Shown piece by piece: positions 1 through 8,388 of a stretch of DNA of 64,000 bases. Each line of letters begins with the position of its first letter. Position 1 is the stretch's first letter. Source of the DNA: VRUE01 sp963762205. Lineage in GTDB: Bacteria; Actinomycetota; Thermoleophilia; Solirubrobacterales; 70-9. The notes under the pieces are model-generated. The model ran no database searches and was not told the DNA's origin. It saw only the letters and a list, made by a program, of their open reading frames with translations. Position numbers and translations under genes: made by a program. The DNA lies in assembly GCA_963762205.1 (NCBI GenBank), contig CAVXJZ010000003.1:744001-808000 (forward strand), read 5' to 3'.

Positions 1-122
1 GCAACTCCAAGAAGAAGAGCAAGGGCATCAGAGCCCGCTGCGCCGCCGCCAAGAAGCGGGCAGGCGCGGTAAGAAGGGCAGGCGCGGTACGCGCTGCACC
101 CGAAAGAAGAGGTCAGGGAAGC
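1..122 (+). other. Lys/Arg-rich coding tail at window edge (uncertain)
   Basis: The first 122 bases encode a strongly basic Lys/Arg-rich stretch in two forward frames and look like the 3' end of an upstream gene, perhaps a paralogue of the next gene, whose C-terminus is also basic. A 20/18-nt direct repeat built on AAGAAG..GGCAGGCGCGGT occupies 51-88. One frame is continuous with the next gene; another ends at a TAA at 70-72. The reading frame cannot be settled from this fragment. Confidence 0.3.
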
Positions 123-173
123 GTGCGCGGCAACCCGGTCGTCGGGCGCGCACAACCACGGCAGGAGGGTCAA

Positions 174-3159
174 GTGAGCCAGAGGTTCAACACAGTGGCA
201 GCAGGCACGATGGCCGTGGCCAGACTCGCCTCCAGCCGTCGCCGTGGTCTGCGTTTGCCTCTCTCGGCTGCATTGGTGCTCGCGGCGCTGGCCGTGTTCG
301 GGATTTTTGCCAGCGATCAGTCCCGAGGGGCACATCCGGAAGGGGGATGGAACGAATTCAGCGCTGCGCCGAGCACGACCCAGGCTGGCGGCCACCCGGA
401 CGTCGATCTGGTGTTCAAAGTAAAGACGGAGGACGAATTCAACTGTCCACCCCCGGGCTCAGAGTGCGTGATTCCTCGACGGTTCTTCGTGCATTGGCCG
501 ACGGGCTTCATCGGCAATCCGCATGTGGCTCCGAAATGCAGGCTCGCGGACTTCAGTTCCGGAACCTGTCCTCCTGACTCTCAGGTCGGGAACTTCTATC
601 TGTTCGACGAAATCTTTGGGCCGCTTTACAACATGGAAACGAATCCCGAGCAGGCGGGTCTGCTGGGATCGATCGTGCCGTTCCTCTCGACTCCCTTCTT
701 CTACGACCTTTCGGGTCGCACCGATAGCGATTACGGCCTCGACGCGGTCAGCGCGGACCTGTTCCGCTTCTCGCTGCCGTGGTATCAGACCGAATTGTGG
801 GGCGTGCCGGCCAGCGAAGATCACGTGTGGGGGAGGTTCGTGACACCCCTGACTGGCTTTGGGGCATGTTTCGTAAGTGCTGCGAACCCCGAAGAAGGAT
901 GTCCTCCGGGGAACCCGTTCCTTTCGTCGACCTTTCAGAAAGCGACCTTTCCGGAATTTCCCTTCCTCAGTAATCCGACCCGTTGCGGGATCCCCCTGGT
1001 GGCTGTCGCGGAGGTCGAATACTTCCAGCGAACGACCTTCGCCGCCGAATACCCATGGCCGGAAACAACCGGTTGTTCCCAAGCCAGCTTCAATCCCAGC
1101 CTGAACGCGAAGCCGACTACGGAAGACGCCGATACGGCCTCGGGCTTGGACGCGGTTCTCAAGGTTCCCCAGACCCAGAGTCCGATCACGCCATCCCCGT
1201 CAGAGCTGAAAACGGCTCGGATCACGCTGCCCAGAGGCCTTTCGATCAACCCAAACGCCGCTGACGGCAAGGTCGCATGTCCCGAAGGCCTGAGCGCGAT
1301 CGGCACCCTGTTCGCGGCGACGTGTCCCGAGTTCTCCAAAATCGCGACGCTGTCGATCGACGTCGCCGCACTGCCGGGGCCGATCCCCGGTGCGATGTAC
1401 CTCGCGGAACCGCTGCCGGGCGAACCGTACCGAATTCTGCTTGCAGCGGACGGTTTTGCCACACACGTCAAGTTGCTCGGTAAAGTCGAACCGAACCCAC
1501 AGACCGGCCAGGTCTCCGTGATCTTCAAGGACCTGCCGCAGGCACCGCTCCAGGAATTTGAGATGCACGTGTTCGGCTCGGAGCGTGGGCTCCTCGCCAC
1601 CCCGGACCACTGCGGCACCTACCCGGTGGAAAGTGAATTCGTCCCCTGGAACGACCAGCTCGAAACGCGTCACTCGACCAGTTTCCTGACGATCTCCGCC
1701 GGGCCCGCCGGCACGCCCTGCCCGGGCACGCCGCGCGGCTTCAATCCGACGATGGAAGCGGGGAGCTCGAACTCCACGGCCGGCCGCTACGCACCGTTCA
1801 CCTTTCAGGTCAACCGCAACGACGGCGACCAGCACCTGACCGGCCTCTCGGTTCTGACTCCGAAGGGATTCTCGGGCTCCTTGAAGGGCATCCCGTACTG
1901 CCCGGAGCCCTCCGTCGCCCTGCTCTCAAACCCCAGCTACAAGGGCATCACCGAGCTCAACTCACCCGCCTGCCCGGCGGCGAGTCAGATCGGCACCGCG
2001 ACAGCGGGTGCGGGAGCGGGCAGCCATCCTCTCTACATTCCGGGCAAGGTCTACCTCGCGGGTCCCTACAAAGGCGCGCCACTCAGCCTTGTCGTGGTGA
2101 TCCCGGCGGTCTCCGGGCCCTACGACCTCGGCGTCGTGGCCGGTGCGCTCCGCGATCTCGGTGAATCCTGTCACGGCTCAGGTGGCCACGATCGCAGACC
2201 CGCTGCCGCAGATCTTCGAAGGGATTCCGCTGCGGACGCGCTCGATCTAGGGTCAACCTCGACCGGCCGGACTTCACGCTCAACCCGACCAACTGCGACC
2301 GCTTCGCCGTGGTTGCGGGCATCGTCGGCGATGAGGCGGGGCAGGCCGATCTGTCGCACGCACTTTCAGGTCGCAAACTGTGCCCGGCCTCCCGTTCCGC
2401 CCGAAGCTGCGCTTCCGCCTCACCGGCTCGACCAAGCAGGCCGGCAACCCCGCCCTCACCGCCACTCTCACCGCCAAACCGGGCGAAGCCAACATCTCCC
2501 GCGTCCGGGTCACCTTGCCCCGCACCGAGCTCGTCGACAACGCCCACATCAGGACCGTCTGCACCCGCGTCCAGTTCGCCGAGGGCCAAGACCCGGGTGA
2601 AAGATGCCCCCCCGGCTCGGTCCTCGGCTTCGCCCGCCTCAAAACCCCCCTCCTCGCCGACCCCCTCCGAGGTCCGATCTACCTACGTAGCACCGGTCGC
2701 GCCGGCCTCCCCGACATCGTCGCCGCCCTCCACGGCCAGATCGACATCGTCCTCGAGGGCCGCATCGATTCAGTCCGCGGCCGTCTCCGCGCCAGATTCA
2801 AGACCGTTCCCGACGCCCCCGTCACCAAGACCGTCTTCCGCTTCTACGGCGGTCACAGGGGCCTCCTCGAAAACTCCCCCAGACTCTGCTCCGCTACTCA
2901 ACACGTGAAGGTTCAGATGGTCGGCCAGAATGGCAAGACCGTCAACCGAAACCCGGTCCTCACCACCCCTTGCGGCAAGGGCTCCAAGCGCCATCGCCAT
3001 CACAGACATCACCGCTCTCGCCGCAAGCGCCTCCACCACTGCGCCCGCATCTCCAAAGCGCAGGCGCTTGATGCGGGTTCGGGTATGGCGCGGGGGAGTC
3101 CCGGGCGGAGCTTGGGCGCTGCATGCGGGCAAAGCTTAAGAGCGCGCTATCCTGGCTAA
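174..3159 (+). pseudogene. Large secreted protein of unknown function, four frameshifts
   Basis: I chose the GTG at 174 because AGGAGGG at 163-169 is well placed. The N-terminus has a basic patch and a hydrophobic segment (LPLSAALVLAALAVFGIFA), a signal peptide. The mature part is Cys/Pro/Gly-rich and resembles a large exported family I associate with Solirubrobacterales, function unknown. From about 2140 the protein jumps frame four times: near 2140, at 2248 (an in-frame TAG), at 2360 and within 2383-2385. Removing one base at each point restores a continuous sequence (LGVV/VRSAISVNPVTAQV, then RVNLDRPDFTLNPTNC, then HFQVANCA, then GLPFRPKLRFRL) through to a His/Arg-rich C-terminus at 3159. 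All four changes are +1 insertions. Either the gene is decaying or the assembly has errors. It is adjacent to another exported-family gene. Confidence 0.7.
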
Positions 3160-3221
3160 GGGGTTGAAGCACGCCGCCGCGCGACGCCGGTGAGCATGCC
3201 TATGGAAGGGAACATAGCGGC

Positions 3222-4095
3222 ATGAACCGATCTGTGAGAGGTGCGCTCTGCGGTGCCTCTGCTGCGGTGAGAGGCAAGCAGTCCCTCCGGCAGCGACTTC
3301 GCAGGGCCTTCCCGATCCGCCGCGTCTTGCTGCTCGGGATGCTCGCTCCGTTGCTGACCCTTGCCGTCCTGGTGATCCCGGTTGACGCCGAGAGGAACGC
3401 GAGCGGCAGCTTGACCGTCTTCCTCAAAGGCGGCATCTCCCCTCGCACGCTTCCCCGTACTCACAAGGCCCCGGTCGCTGTCCGCCTCCATGGAGGGCTT
3501 CGCACCGCTCAGGGAGTGCCGCTACCCCGCGTTAAAGGAGTTCGTCTCGAACTCGCCTACAAGGGCGTGCTCGACACTCGCGGCTTGCCTCTTTGCCCCA
3601 GGGGCCGTTTGCGCGCTCTGGAACCTCCGCGAAGCGATGTCGATCTGCGGCTCTGCTTTGGTGGGTCAGGGCCACCTCTATGCCCGCGTCTTCCTCCCCG
3701 GCCAGCTGCCCTTCGGCCTTCACGCCAAGCTTCTCGCCTTCAACGGCAAGACCTCACAGGGCCGCACCTCGGTTTGGGTTCTGGCCTACTCCCCGCATCC
3801 GCCGGTCTCCTTTGTCCTGCCCTTCCACGTCCGTCGGGAGCCAGGGCCGTTCCCCACGGTGCTGGTAAGCGTCATTCCCCGCAACGTCGGGCCCTGGCCT
3901 CACTTCGCCCGGTTCAACATCGTCATCTCGCGCCGCTTTCGCCACCAGGGTCGCGTCCATAGCTACCTGAGCGCCTCCTGCCCGCTTCCGCCGAGGTTCA
4001 CATCAGGGTTGCTTTCGCTCGCTCGCGCCACGTTCACCATCGCGGACGGGCCTGACCTGAGCGTGGAAACGGTGCGCACCTGCCGCGCCCATTAG
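3222..4095 (+). pseudogene. Secreted protein of unknown function, one frameshift
   Basis: ATG 3222 follows a purine-rich GGAAGGGAA. The N-terminus has a membrane/signal segment (VLLLGMLAPLLTLAVLVI, about residues 35-52). The first frame gives PVAVRLHGGLRTAQG and RLELAYKGVLDTRGLPLC; the continuation in another frame (CGSALVGQGHLYARVFLP, KLLAFNG, SYLSASCPLP, FARATFTIADG-like) ends at 4095. Removing one C from the CCTCCGCG run at about 3625-3632 joins the halves, so this is again a +1 insertion. The joined product (about 290 aa) matches a family of exported proteins I recognise from Solirubrobacterales, with no known function. A TATCCT at 3147-3152 could be its -10 element. Confidence 0.65.
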
Positions 4096-5030
4096 GTTCC
4101 GTCCCGCGTTCAGGGCAGCAGTTCATCCTCTGGCTAATCCATCTCGACTCGATTGGCAAGACGGGCGGGTCCCGCCGCCGGCCACGCGGCACCGCCGTCC
4201 TCAACGACTACGGCTGGAGACCAAGATCCGCCTGCCGTTCCAGGTAAGTGATCGTAAACGCTAGTTTCCCTTTAGACAGCGCATTTATCGAAAGGCGCTT
4301 GACTATCGGGTTGGTGTATGTTCTAGTTAAGCTGAGCACCCGGGCAGTGCGGCGTCTTGGGTTCTGCCAGCGGGGCAGACAGGGAAAATTCGCGCCGTAG
4401 AGGACCAGAGCAGCAAGTGCTCCAAATGGATGACTGACCACGCACCGAGGACCGAATCTAGCGGTGGTTCTGAGGGAAATCGTGAAGGCACAGGCCGCAA
4501 CTGTCACGGCGAAGCACTCGCCGATCCGCCCAATGCGGGCCATACCGCTGCGCTCAACTTCGCCGAATTTCCTCGACTTCTCCCGCGGGCTCGTTTCACT
4601 CCGGCTCGCGGGAGAGCGCCGGATTCCCTCTCTCCTTGAGGGGCCGGCAGTGGAAGCCACCGGATCTTTTCCCGTCCGGGGGGCGCCACGAAGTACCCGC
4701 AACCGGTTGGCTGAGAGACACCCTGTTCTCACCGACGCCAACCACCGCGGAGCGAGGTGACCCGGGCGCCGCACAAGAGGGCTTTCCCAAACCCTCGGCG
4801 CCCGGGGAGCCTTGCCTTCCTTCGCGCTCACGCTACCGCCTCGGCGCCGCTCGGGCAAGCGGCCGGGCGACACGACCCCGTACGCCGGGGATGGCGCCCG
4901 AGGAGATCACCTGCGTGCTCTGGAGCCCGGAGGGCTCGGGGCCCAGCATCGAGGGAGTCGGCGGACCGGGCTGGACCGAGGACGCCGCGCACCAACCCCG
5001 CCGCGGCCGAATCAAGCAGCTTGCGGGAAT
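4096..5030. other. 935-base stretch with no convincing gene
   Basis: No open frame here looks like protein; the longest (minus strand, 4208-4873) is Arg/Ser/Pro-rich without recognisable motifs. 4255-4335 is clearly lower in GC than its surroundings and contains TTGACT at 4299-4304 with AT-rich hexamers downstream (TATGTT 4317, TAGTTA 4324), a possible but poorly spaced promoter. I looked for RNase P RNA, tmRNA and riboswitch core motifs on both strands and found none. The stretch lies directly 3' of the minus-strand tRNA-Val, the usual side for integrative elements, but no duplicated tRNA end is present in the window. Confidence 0.5.
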
Positions 5031-5101
5031 GGGCGCGGCTGGTTTCGAACCAGCGACCTCTCGCGTGTGAAGCGAGCGCTCTCCCACTGAGCTACGCGCC
5101 C
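5031..5101 (-). tRNA. tRNA-Val (anticodon CAC)
   Basis: The minus strand folds as a complete 71-nt cloverleaf: acceptor GGGCGCG/CGCGCCC, D arm GCTC-AGTGGGA-GAGC, anticodon arm CTCGC-TTCACAC-GCGAG with anticodon CAC (reads GUG, Val), variable loop AGGTC, and T arm GCTGG-TTCGAAA-CCAGC. The 3' CCA is not encoded. Its first 10 nt overlap the 3' end of the upstream antiporter gene on the same strand, and the antiporter stop codon is tRNA positions 8-10. Confidence 0.97.
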
Positions 5102-6315
5102 GGGGTGGGGATCATAGGGCGGCGGGCGCCGGCGTCTCTGCTCGTGGGCCCGGCGTCGCGCGCCCTGCGCAGGGCGATGCCGGCGAACGGGAAGACGAGG
5201 GTCGAGAGCATCGCCGCGCCGACCAGGCCGGCGGCCGTCGAGGTCTCCATCTCGCCGACATTCACCGCGATCGTCGTGATCGCCACCACGAGCGGCAGCT
5301 CGGTCGCCGAGAAGAAGGCGAGCGCCGCCTGGTCTCGGAGGCCGAAGACGCCGCGGTAGAAGAGCAGCGCCGGCAGTCCGCGGACGACCAGGAAGAGGCC
5401 GAAGAAGAGCCCGAGCTTGGCGATCGCCTGCGCCGAGCCGAGCGCCGCCAGGTCGAACTCGATGCCGCTGGTGACGAAGAAGAAGGGCACGAAGAAGCCG
5501 AAGCCGACCGCGGTCAGCTTCGACTCGAAGACCTGGAGCTCGTGGCCCTTGAGCGATAGGCGGACGATCATCCCGGCGACGAAGCCGCCGATCAGGACGT
5601 CGAGGCCGAGCTTGCCGGCGAGCAGGACGAGTCCGAAGATGAGGACGACGGTGATCCGCACCGCGAGCTGGCTGCTCGCCTCGAAGGTGCGCTCCAGTGC
5701 CGGCCAGCCGCGCCAGGCCAGCCGCACCGAGACCAGCGCCACGGCGATCGCGAGCAGGACGAAGGCGACGAGGATCGCCGCCTCCTGCAGGGGGTGGGTG
5801 GTGGAGAGGAAGATCGTCACCAGGAGGATCGGCCCGAACTCGCCGACGCCCCCGGCCGCCAGCAGGTAGGTGCCGAACTTCGACTTCAGTTCCCCCTTGT
5901 CCCGCAGGATCGGGATCAGCGTCCCGATCGCGGTGGTCGCCATCGCCGAGCCGGTGTAGAGCGACGAGAGGATGATCCCCGCCGCGGCGAGCCCGTTCCC
6001 CAGGGCGTGGGCGAGCGCGATCGAGAAAACCCAGCCGTAGACGCCGAGCCTCAGCGGCCTGCCCCTGATCCGCTCGAAGTTGATCTCGTAGCCGGCGAAG
6101 AAGAAGAGCATCCCGAGGCCGAGGTTGGAGAAGAAGTCGATGAATTCGTCGGTCTTGGCGATGTCGAGCACTTCCGGGCCGACGACGATGCCCAGGAGCA
6201 GCTCGACGACGACCACCGGCGGGGCGAGGGCCCTCGGAACCACTGCGACCGTGATCGCCGCGAGAGCGGCGATCACGACGATCACGAAGAAGGACTCGGT
6301 GTCGACTTCGATCAA
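5092..6315 (-). CDS. Cation:proton antiporter, CPA2/Kef type
   Basis: A 407-aa integral membrane protein with about twelve hydrophobic segments, matching the Na+/H+ exchanger domain of the CPA2 family. Family-like stretches include LLLGIVVGPEVLDI near residue 40, LGMLFFFAGYEI near 70, and FFVPFFFVTSGIEFDL near 285. It should exchange monovalent cations for protons across the cytoplasmic membrane; the ion cannot be read from sequence. No RCK/TrkA-N regulatory domain follows, so it is the short form. The start is TTG 6315, 8 nt after a TAGGAT -10, so the mRNA would be leaderless. The stop codon lies inside the tRNA-Val gene. Confidence 0.88.
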   Translation of the reverse strand: MIEVDTESFFVIVVIAALAAITVAVVPRALAPPVVVVELLLGIVVGPEVLDIAKTDEFIDFFSNLGLGMLFFFAGYEINFERIRGRPLRLGVYGWVFSIALAHALGNGLAAAGIILSSLYTGSAMATTAIGTLIPILRDKGELKSKFGTYLLAAGGVGEFGPILLVTIFLSTTHPLQEAAILVAFVLLAIAVALVSVRLAWRGWPALERTFEASSQLAVRITVVLIFGLVLLAGKLGLDVLIGGFVAGMIVRLSLKGHELQVFESKLTAVGFGFFVPFFFVTSGIEFDLAALGSAQAIAKLGLFFGLFLVVRGLPALLFYRGVFGLRDQAALAFFSATELPLVVAITTIAVNVGEMETSTAAGLVGAAMLSTLVFPFAGIALRRARDAGPTSRDAGARRPMIPTPGA

Positions 6316-6322
6316 GGACGCG

Positions 6323-6350
6323 GATCCTATGGCCGTCCCTCGATAGGATC
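6323..6350. promoter_or_regulatory. Symmetric divergent promoter (antiporter / SRP RNA)
   Basis: GATCCTAT (6323-6330) and ATAGGATC (6343-6350) are perfect inverted arms 12 nt apart. Each contains a TAGGAT -10 element: 6329-6324 on the minus strand, 8 nt from the antiporter TTG, and 6344-6349 on the plus strand, 7 nt from the first base of the SRP RNA closing helix (6357). The two promoters overlap completely and may compete. Confidence 0.6.
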
Positions 6351-6356
6351 GACGGT

Positions 6357-6628
6357 GGACCGTGCTAGGCGGGGAATCAGCGGTGCCCTGTAACCCGCAA
6401 TCCGCTCTAGCGGGGCCGAACTCCGTTCTGAGGGGCCGGCCTTCGGGGCCGGTGCGCCGCAGGAGGCGTTGACGGCCGGGTCCTGCGCGACGTGGGCACG
6501 CGAATCAGGTCAGGTCCGGAAGGAAGCAGCCTTAAGCGGATGCCGCGGGTGCCGCAGGCGAGCCCGGCCCGAGCCGAGAGCGACGGACACGCCCGGGGGC
6601 CTCGTCTCGAAGGCGGGCGCACGGTCCA
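6357..6628 (+). ncRNA. ffs: Signal recognition particle RNA, large (Alu-domain) type
   Basis: The universally conserved SRP54-binding hairpin is present at about 6508-6530 (GTCAGGTCCGGAAGGAAGCA). Upstream, CCGTGCTAGG, GGGGAATCAGCGGT, CCCTGTA and AATCCGCTCTA follow the 5' Alu-domain order of the Bacillus scRNA rather than the short 4.5S form. The ends GGACCGTGC (6357-6365) and GCACGGTCC (6620-6628) pair perfectly over 9 bp, giving a 272-nt molecule, about the Bacillus length. A TAGGAT -10 ends 7 nt before the first base. The RNA pairs with Ffh to target nascent membrane and secreted proteins; the Alu domain is associated with elongation arrest. Confidence 0.88.
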
Positions 6629-6642
6629 TTTCTTCCGCGTTC

Positions 6643-6680
6643 GGGCGTTTTTCCCCGCCATGGCGGGGAAAAATGCCCGA
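6643..6680. terminator. 38-nt palindrome between SRP RNA and ABC permease
   Basis: The arms fold with the core TTTTTCCCCGCCA / TGGCGGGGAAAAA (6649-6674) and GGGC/GCCC extensions, with one wobble. It lies between the 3' end of the SRP RNA and the convergent ABC permease, so a shared terminator is likely. The polarity is unusual: the T run is 5' of the GC stem and the A run is 3' on both strands, so no U tract follows the hairpin. Confidence 0.5.
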
Positions 6681-6684
6681 GCGG

Positions 6685-7491
6685 CTAGTCGATCAGCCGC
6701 CGGTACATCCGCGAGCAGGCGATCCGCCACATCACCAGCGCGAAGACGACGAGGAAGGCGAAGCGGGCGATGTCGACGGCCTCGTAGCCGAAGGCGCTGC
6801 CGCGGACGAGCTCGACCAGCTGGTGCAGGGGGTTGAGCTGGGCGGCCGCCTGCACGCCTGCGGGCAGGCCGTCGATCGGGAAGAAGGTGCCGGCGACGAG
6901 GAAGAGCGGGGTGACGAAGAGGGTCGTCACGTAGTTGAACTGGTCGATCTTGGCGACGGTCGCCGCCATCGCCACGCCGAAGCCGGCGAAGCCGAGCGCG
7001 GTGACGAAGCAGAAGAAGGGGACGAGCAGCATGCCCCAGGCGGGGTCGAGGCCGAAGGCCATCGTGACCAGCAGCGGGAAGCAGCCGTAGACGCCGGAGC
7101 GCAGCCCGATCCAGAGCATCTCGGCGCTGACCAGCTCCTCGACGTCGACGGGCGCCGCGAGGATCGCTTCGTAGGTGTTCTGGAAGCGGTGCTTGACGAA
7201 GGTGCCGAACATCGCCGGCAGGGCGCTGGAGAAGATCACCGCGGTCGCCACCATCCCGGTGCCGACGAACTCGATGTAGGGCTGGCCGTCGACTTCGTCG
7301 ATCAGCGTCGCGCTCAGCCCGAGGCCGAAGGCGAGCAGGTAGACGGTCGGTTCGAGCAGGCTGGAGAAGGTCGTTCCCTTCCAGTAGGTGCCGAAGTTGG
7401 CGTACTCGCGGCTCATCACGCCGAAGATCGCCCGCGGTTCGAGGCGGCGCATGCTCGACCGGCCGCCGGCCGCGGCCGTCCCGGCGCTCAC
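6685..7491 (-). CDS. ABC-2 type transporter permease
   Basis: 268 aa with six hydrophobic segments (for example YLLAFGLGLSATL, LLVPFFCFVTALGFAGFG, VTTLFVTPLFLVAGTFF, FAFLVVFALVMW), the layout of ABC-2/NodJ-DrrB export permeases. The FFPIDGLPAGVQAAAQLNPL stretch before the last helix is typical of the family. It overlaps the upstream ATPase gene by 4 nt and should form an exporter with it. The substrate (drug, lipid or polysaccharide) is unknown. Confidence 0.88.
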   Translation of the reverse strand: MSAGTAAAGGRSSMRRLEPRAIFGVMSREYANFGTYWKGTTFSSLLEPTVYLLAFGLGLSATLIDEVDGQPYIEFVGTGMVATAVIFSSALPAMFGTFVKHRFQNTYEAILAAPVDVEELVSAEMLWIGLRSGVYGCFPLLVTMAFGLDPAWGMLLVPFFCFVTALGFAGFGVAMAATVAKIDQFNYVTTLFVTPLFLVAGTFFPIDGLPAGVQAAAQLNPLHQLVELVRGSAFGYEAVDIARFAFLVVFALVMWRIACSRMYRRLID

Positions 7492-8378
7492 TCCGCCTCC
7501 TCGCCGGTGAGGATCACGAAGACGTCCTCGAGCGACGCGGCGCGGGTGACGGCGTCCTCGGGGACGCTGCCGTCGGCGGCGCGCTCGGCGCCGACGATCG
7601 CGATCGCCGGGCCCGCCGCGCGCACCGCGAGGCCGACGTCCTCGGCGTCGGCGCGCGCCTGGGCGAGGCGTTCCGGCGGCCCGTAGACCTCGGCGGTGTG
7701 GGTCCCCGCGTGTTCGGCGATCAGCTTCGCCGGCCGGTCGCGGGCGATCACGCGTCCGGCCGCCATCACCGCCACCTCGTCGGCGAGCCGCTCCGCCTCC
7801 TCGATGTAGTGGGTCGACATCAGGATCGTCTTGCCGCGGCTGCGCAGCTCGTCGATCAGCGACCAGAGCTCGGTGCGGATCTGCGGGTCGAGGCCGACCG
7901 TGGGCTCGTCGAGGAGGATCAGCTGAGGGTCGTGGACGAGGCCGCGGGCGAGCAGGAGCCGCCGCCGCATCCCGCCCGAGAGCTCGTCGACGGCGTCCTT
8001 GCGGCGGTCGCGCAGGCGCGCCAGGTCAAGCGCCGCGTCGACCGCGGCGCCGACGTCGCCGACCCGGTAGAGGCGGGCGAAGACCGCCAGGTTGTCCTCG
8101 ACGGTGACGTCGATGTCGAGGTTGTCGAGCTGCGGGACGACGCCCATCACCGCCCGCGCCGACTTCGCTTCCGCGGGCAGCTCGCGGCCGAGCACCCGCA
8201 GCTCGCCGGCATCGGGGATCGCCTGCCCGGTGAGCAGCCGCATGGTCGTCGACTTGCCGGCGCCGTTGGGCCCGAGCAGCCCGAGGCAGATCCCGGCGGG
8301 GACGTCCAGGTCGAGCCCGTCCACGGCCGCGATCGGGCCGAATCGCTTTACGACCCCGTGGAGCTCGATTGCCGCCAT
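7488..8378 (-). CDS. ABC transporter ATP-binding protein, NodI/DrrA type
   Basis: A 296-aa ATPase subunit of the exporter with the ABC-2 permease. Walker A GPNGAGKST is at residues 36-44, the signature LSGGM at 133-137, Walker B LILLDEP at 153-159, and the H-loop is STHYIEEAE. The segment VVPQLDNLDIDVTVEDNL is typical of the NodI/daunorubicin-resistance branch, as is a C-terminal domain after about residue 220. The start lies 10 nt after the stop of the channel-like gene, and GAGAAT sits 6 nt before the ATG, so it may be read through from upstream or from its own leaderless start. Confidence 0.92.
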   Translation of the reverse strand: MAAIELHGVVKRFGPIAAVDGLDLDVPAGICLGLLGPNGAGKSTTMRLLTGQAIPDAGELRVLGRELPAEAKSARAVMGVVPQLDNLDIDVTVEDNLAVFARLYRVGDVGAAVDAALDLARLRDRRKDAVDELSGGMRRRLLLARGLVHDPQLILLDEPTVGLDPQIRTELWSLIDELRSRGKTILMSTHYIEEAERLADEVAVMAAGRVIARDRPAKLIAEHAGTHTAEVYGPPERLAQARADAEDVGLAVRAAGPAIAIVGAERAADGSVPEDAVTRAASLEDVFVILTGEEAE

Positions 8379-8388
8379 CGGCTGATTC

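Noticed and set aside
4208..4873. Minus-strand open frame in the 4.1-5.0 kb gap
   Set aside because: Arg/Ser/Pro-rich, no recognisable domain, no convincing ribosome-binding site; kept only as part of the gap description.
4096..5030. RNase P RNA, tmRNA or riboswitch in the gap
   Set aside because: None of the core motifs (GAGGAAAGTCC-type, tRNA-like T arm with GGTTCRA, riboswitch cores) is visible on either strand.
5031..5101. Integrated island with att duplication at tRNA-Val
   Set aside because: No second copy of the tRNA 3' end and no integrase in the window; cannot be claimed.
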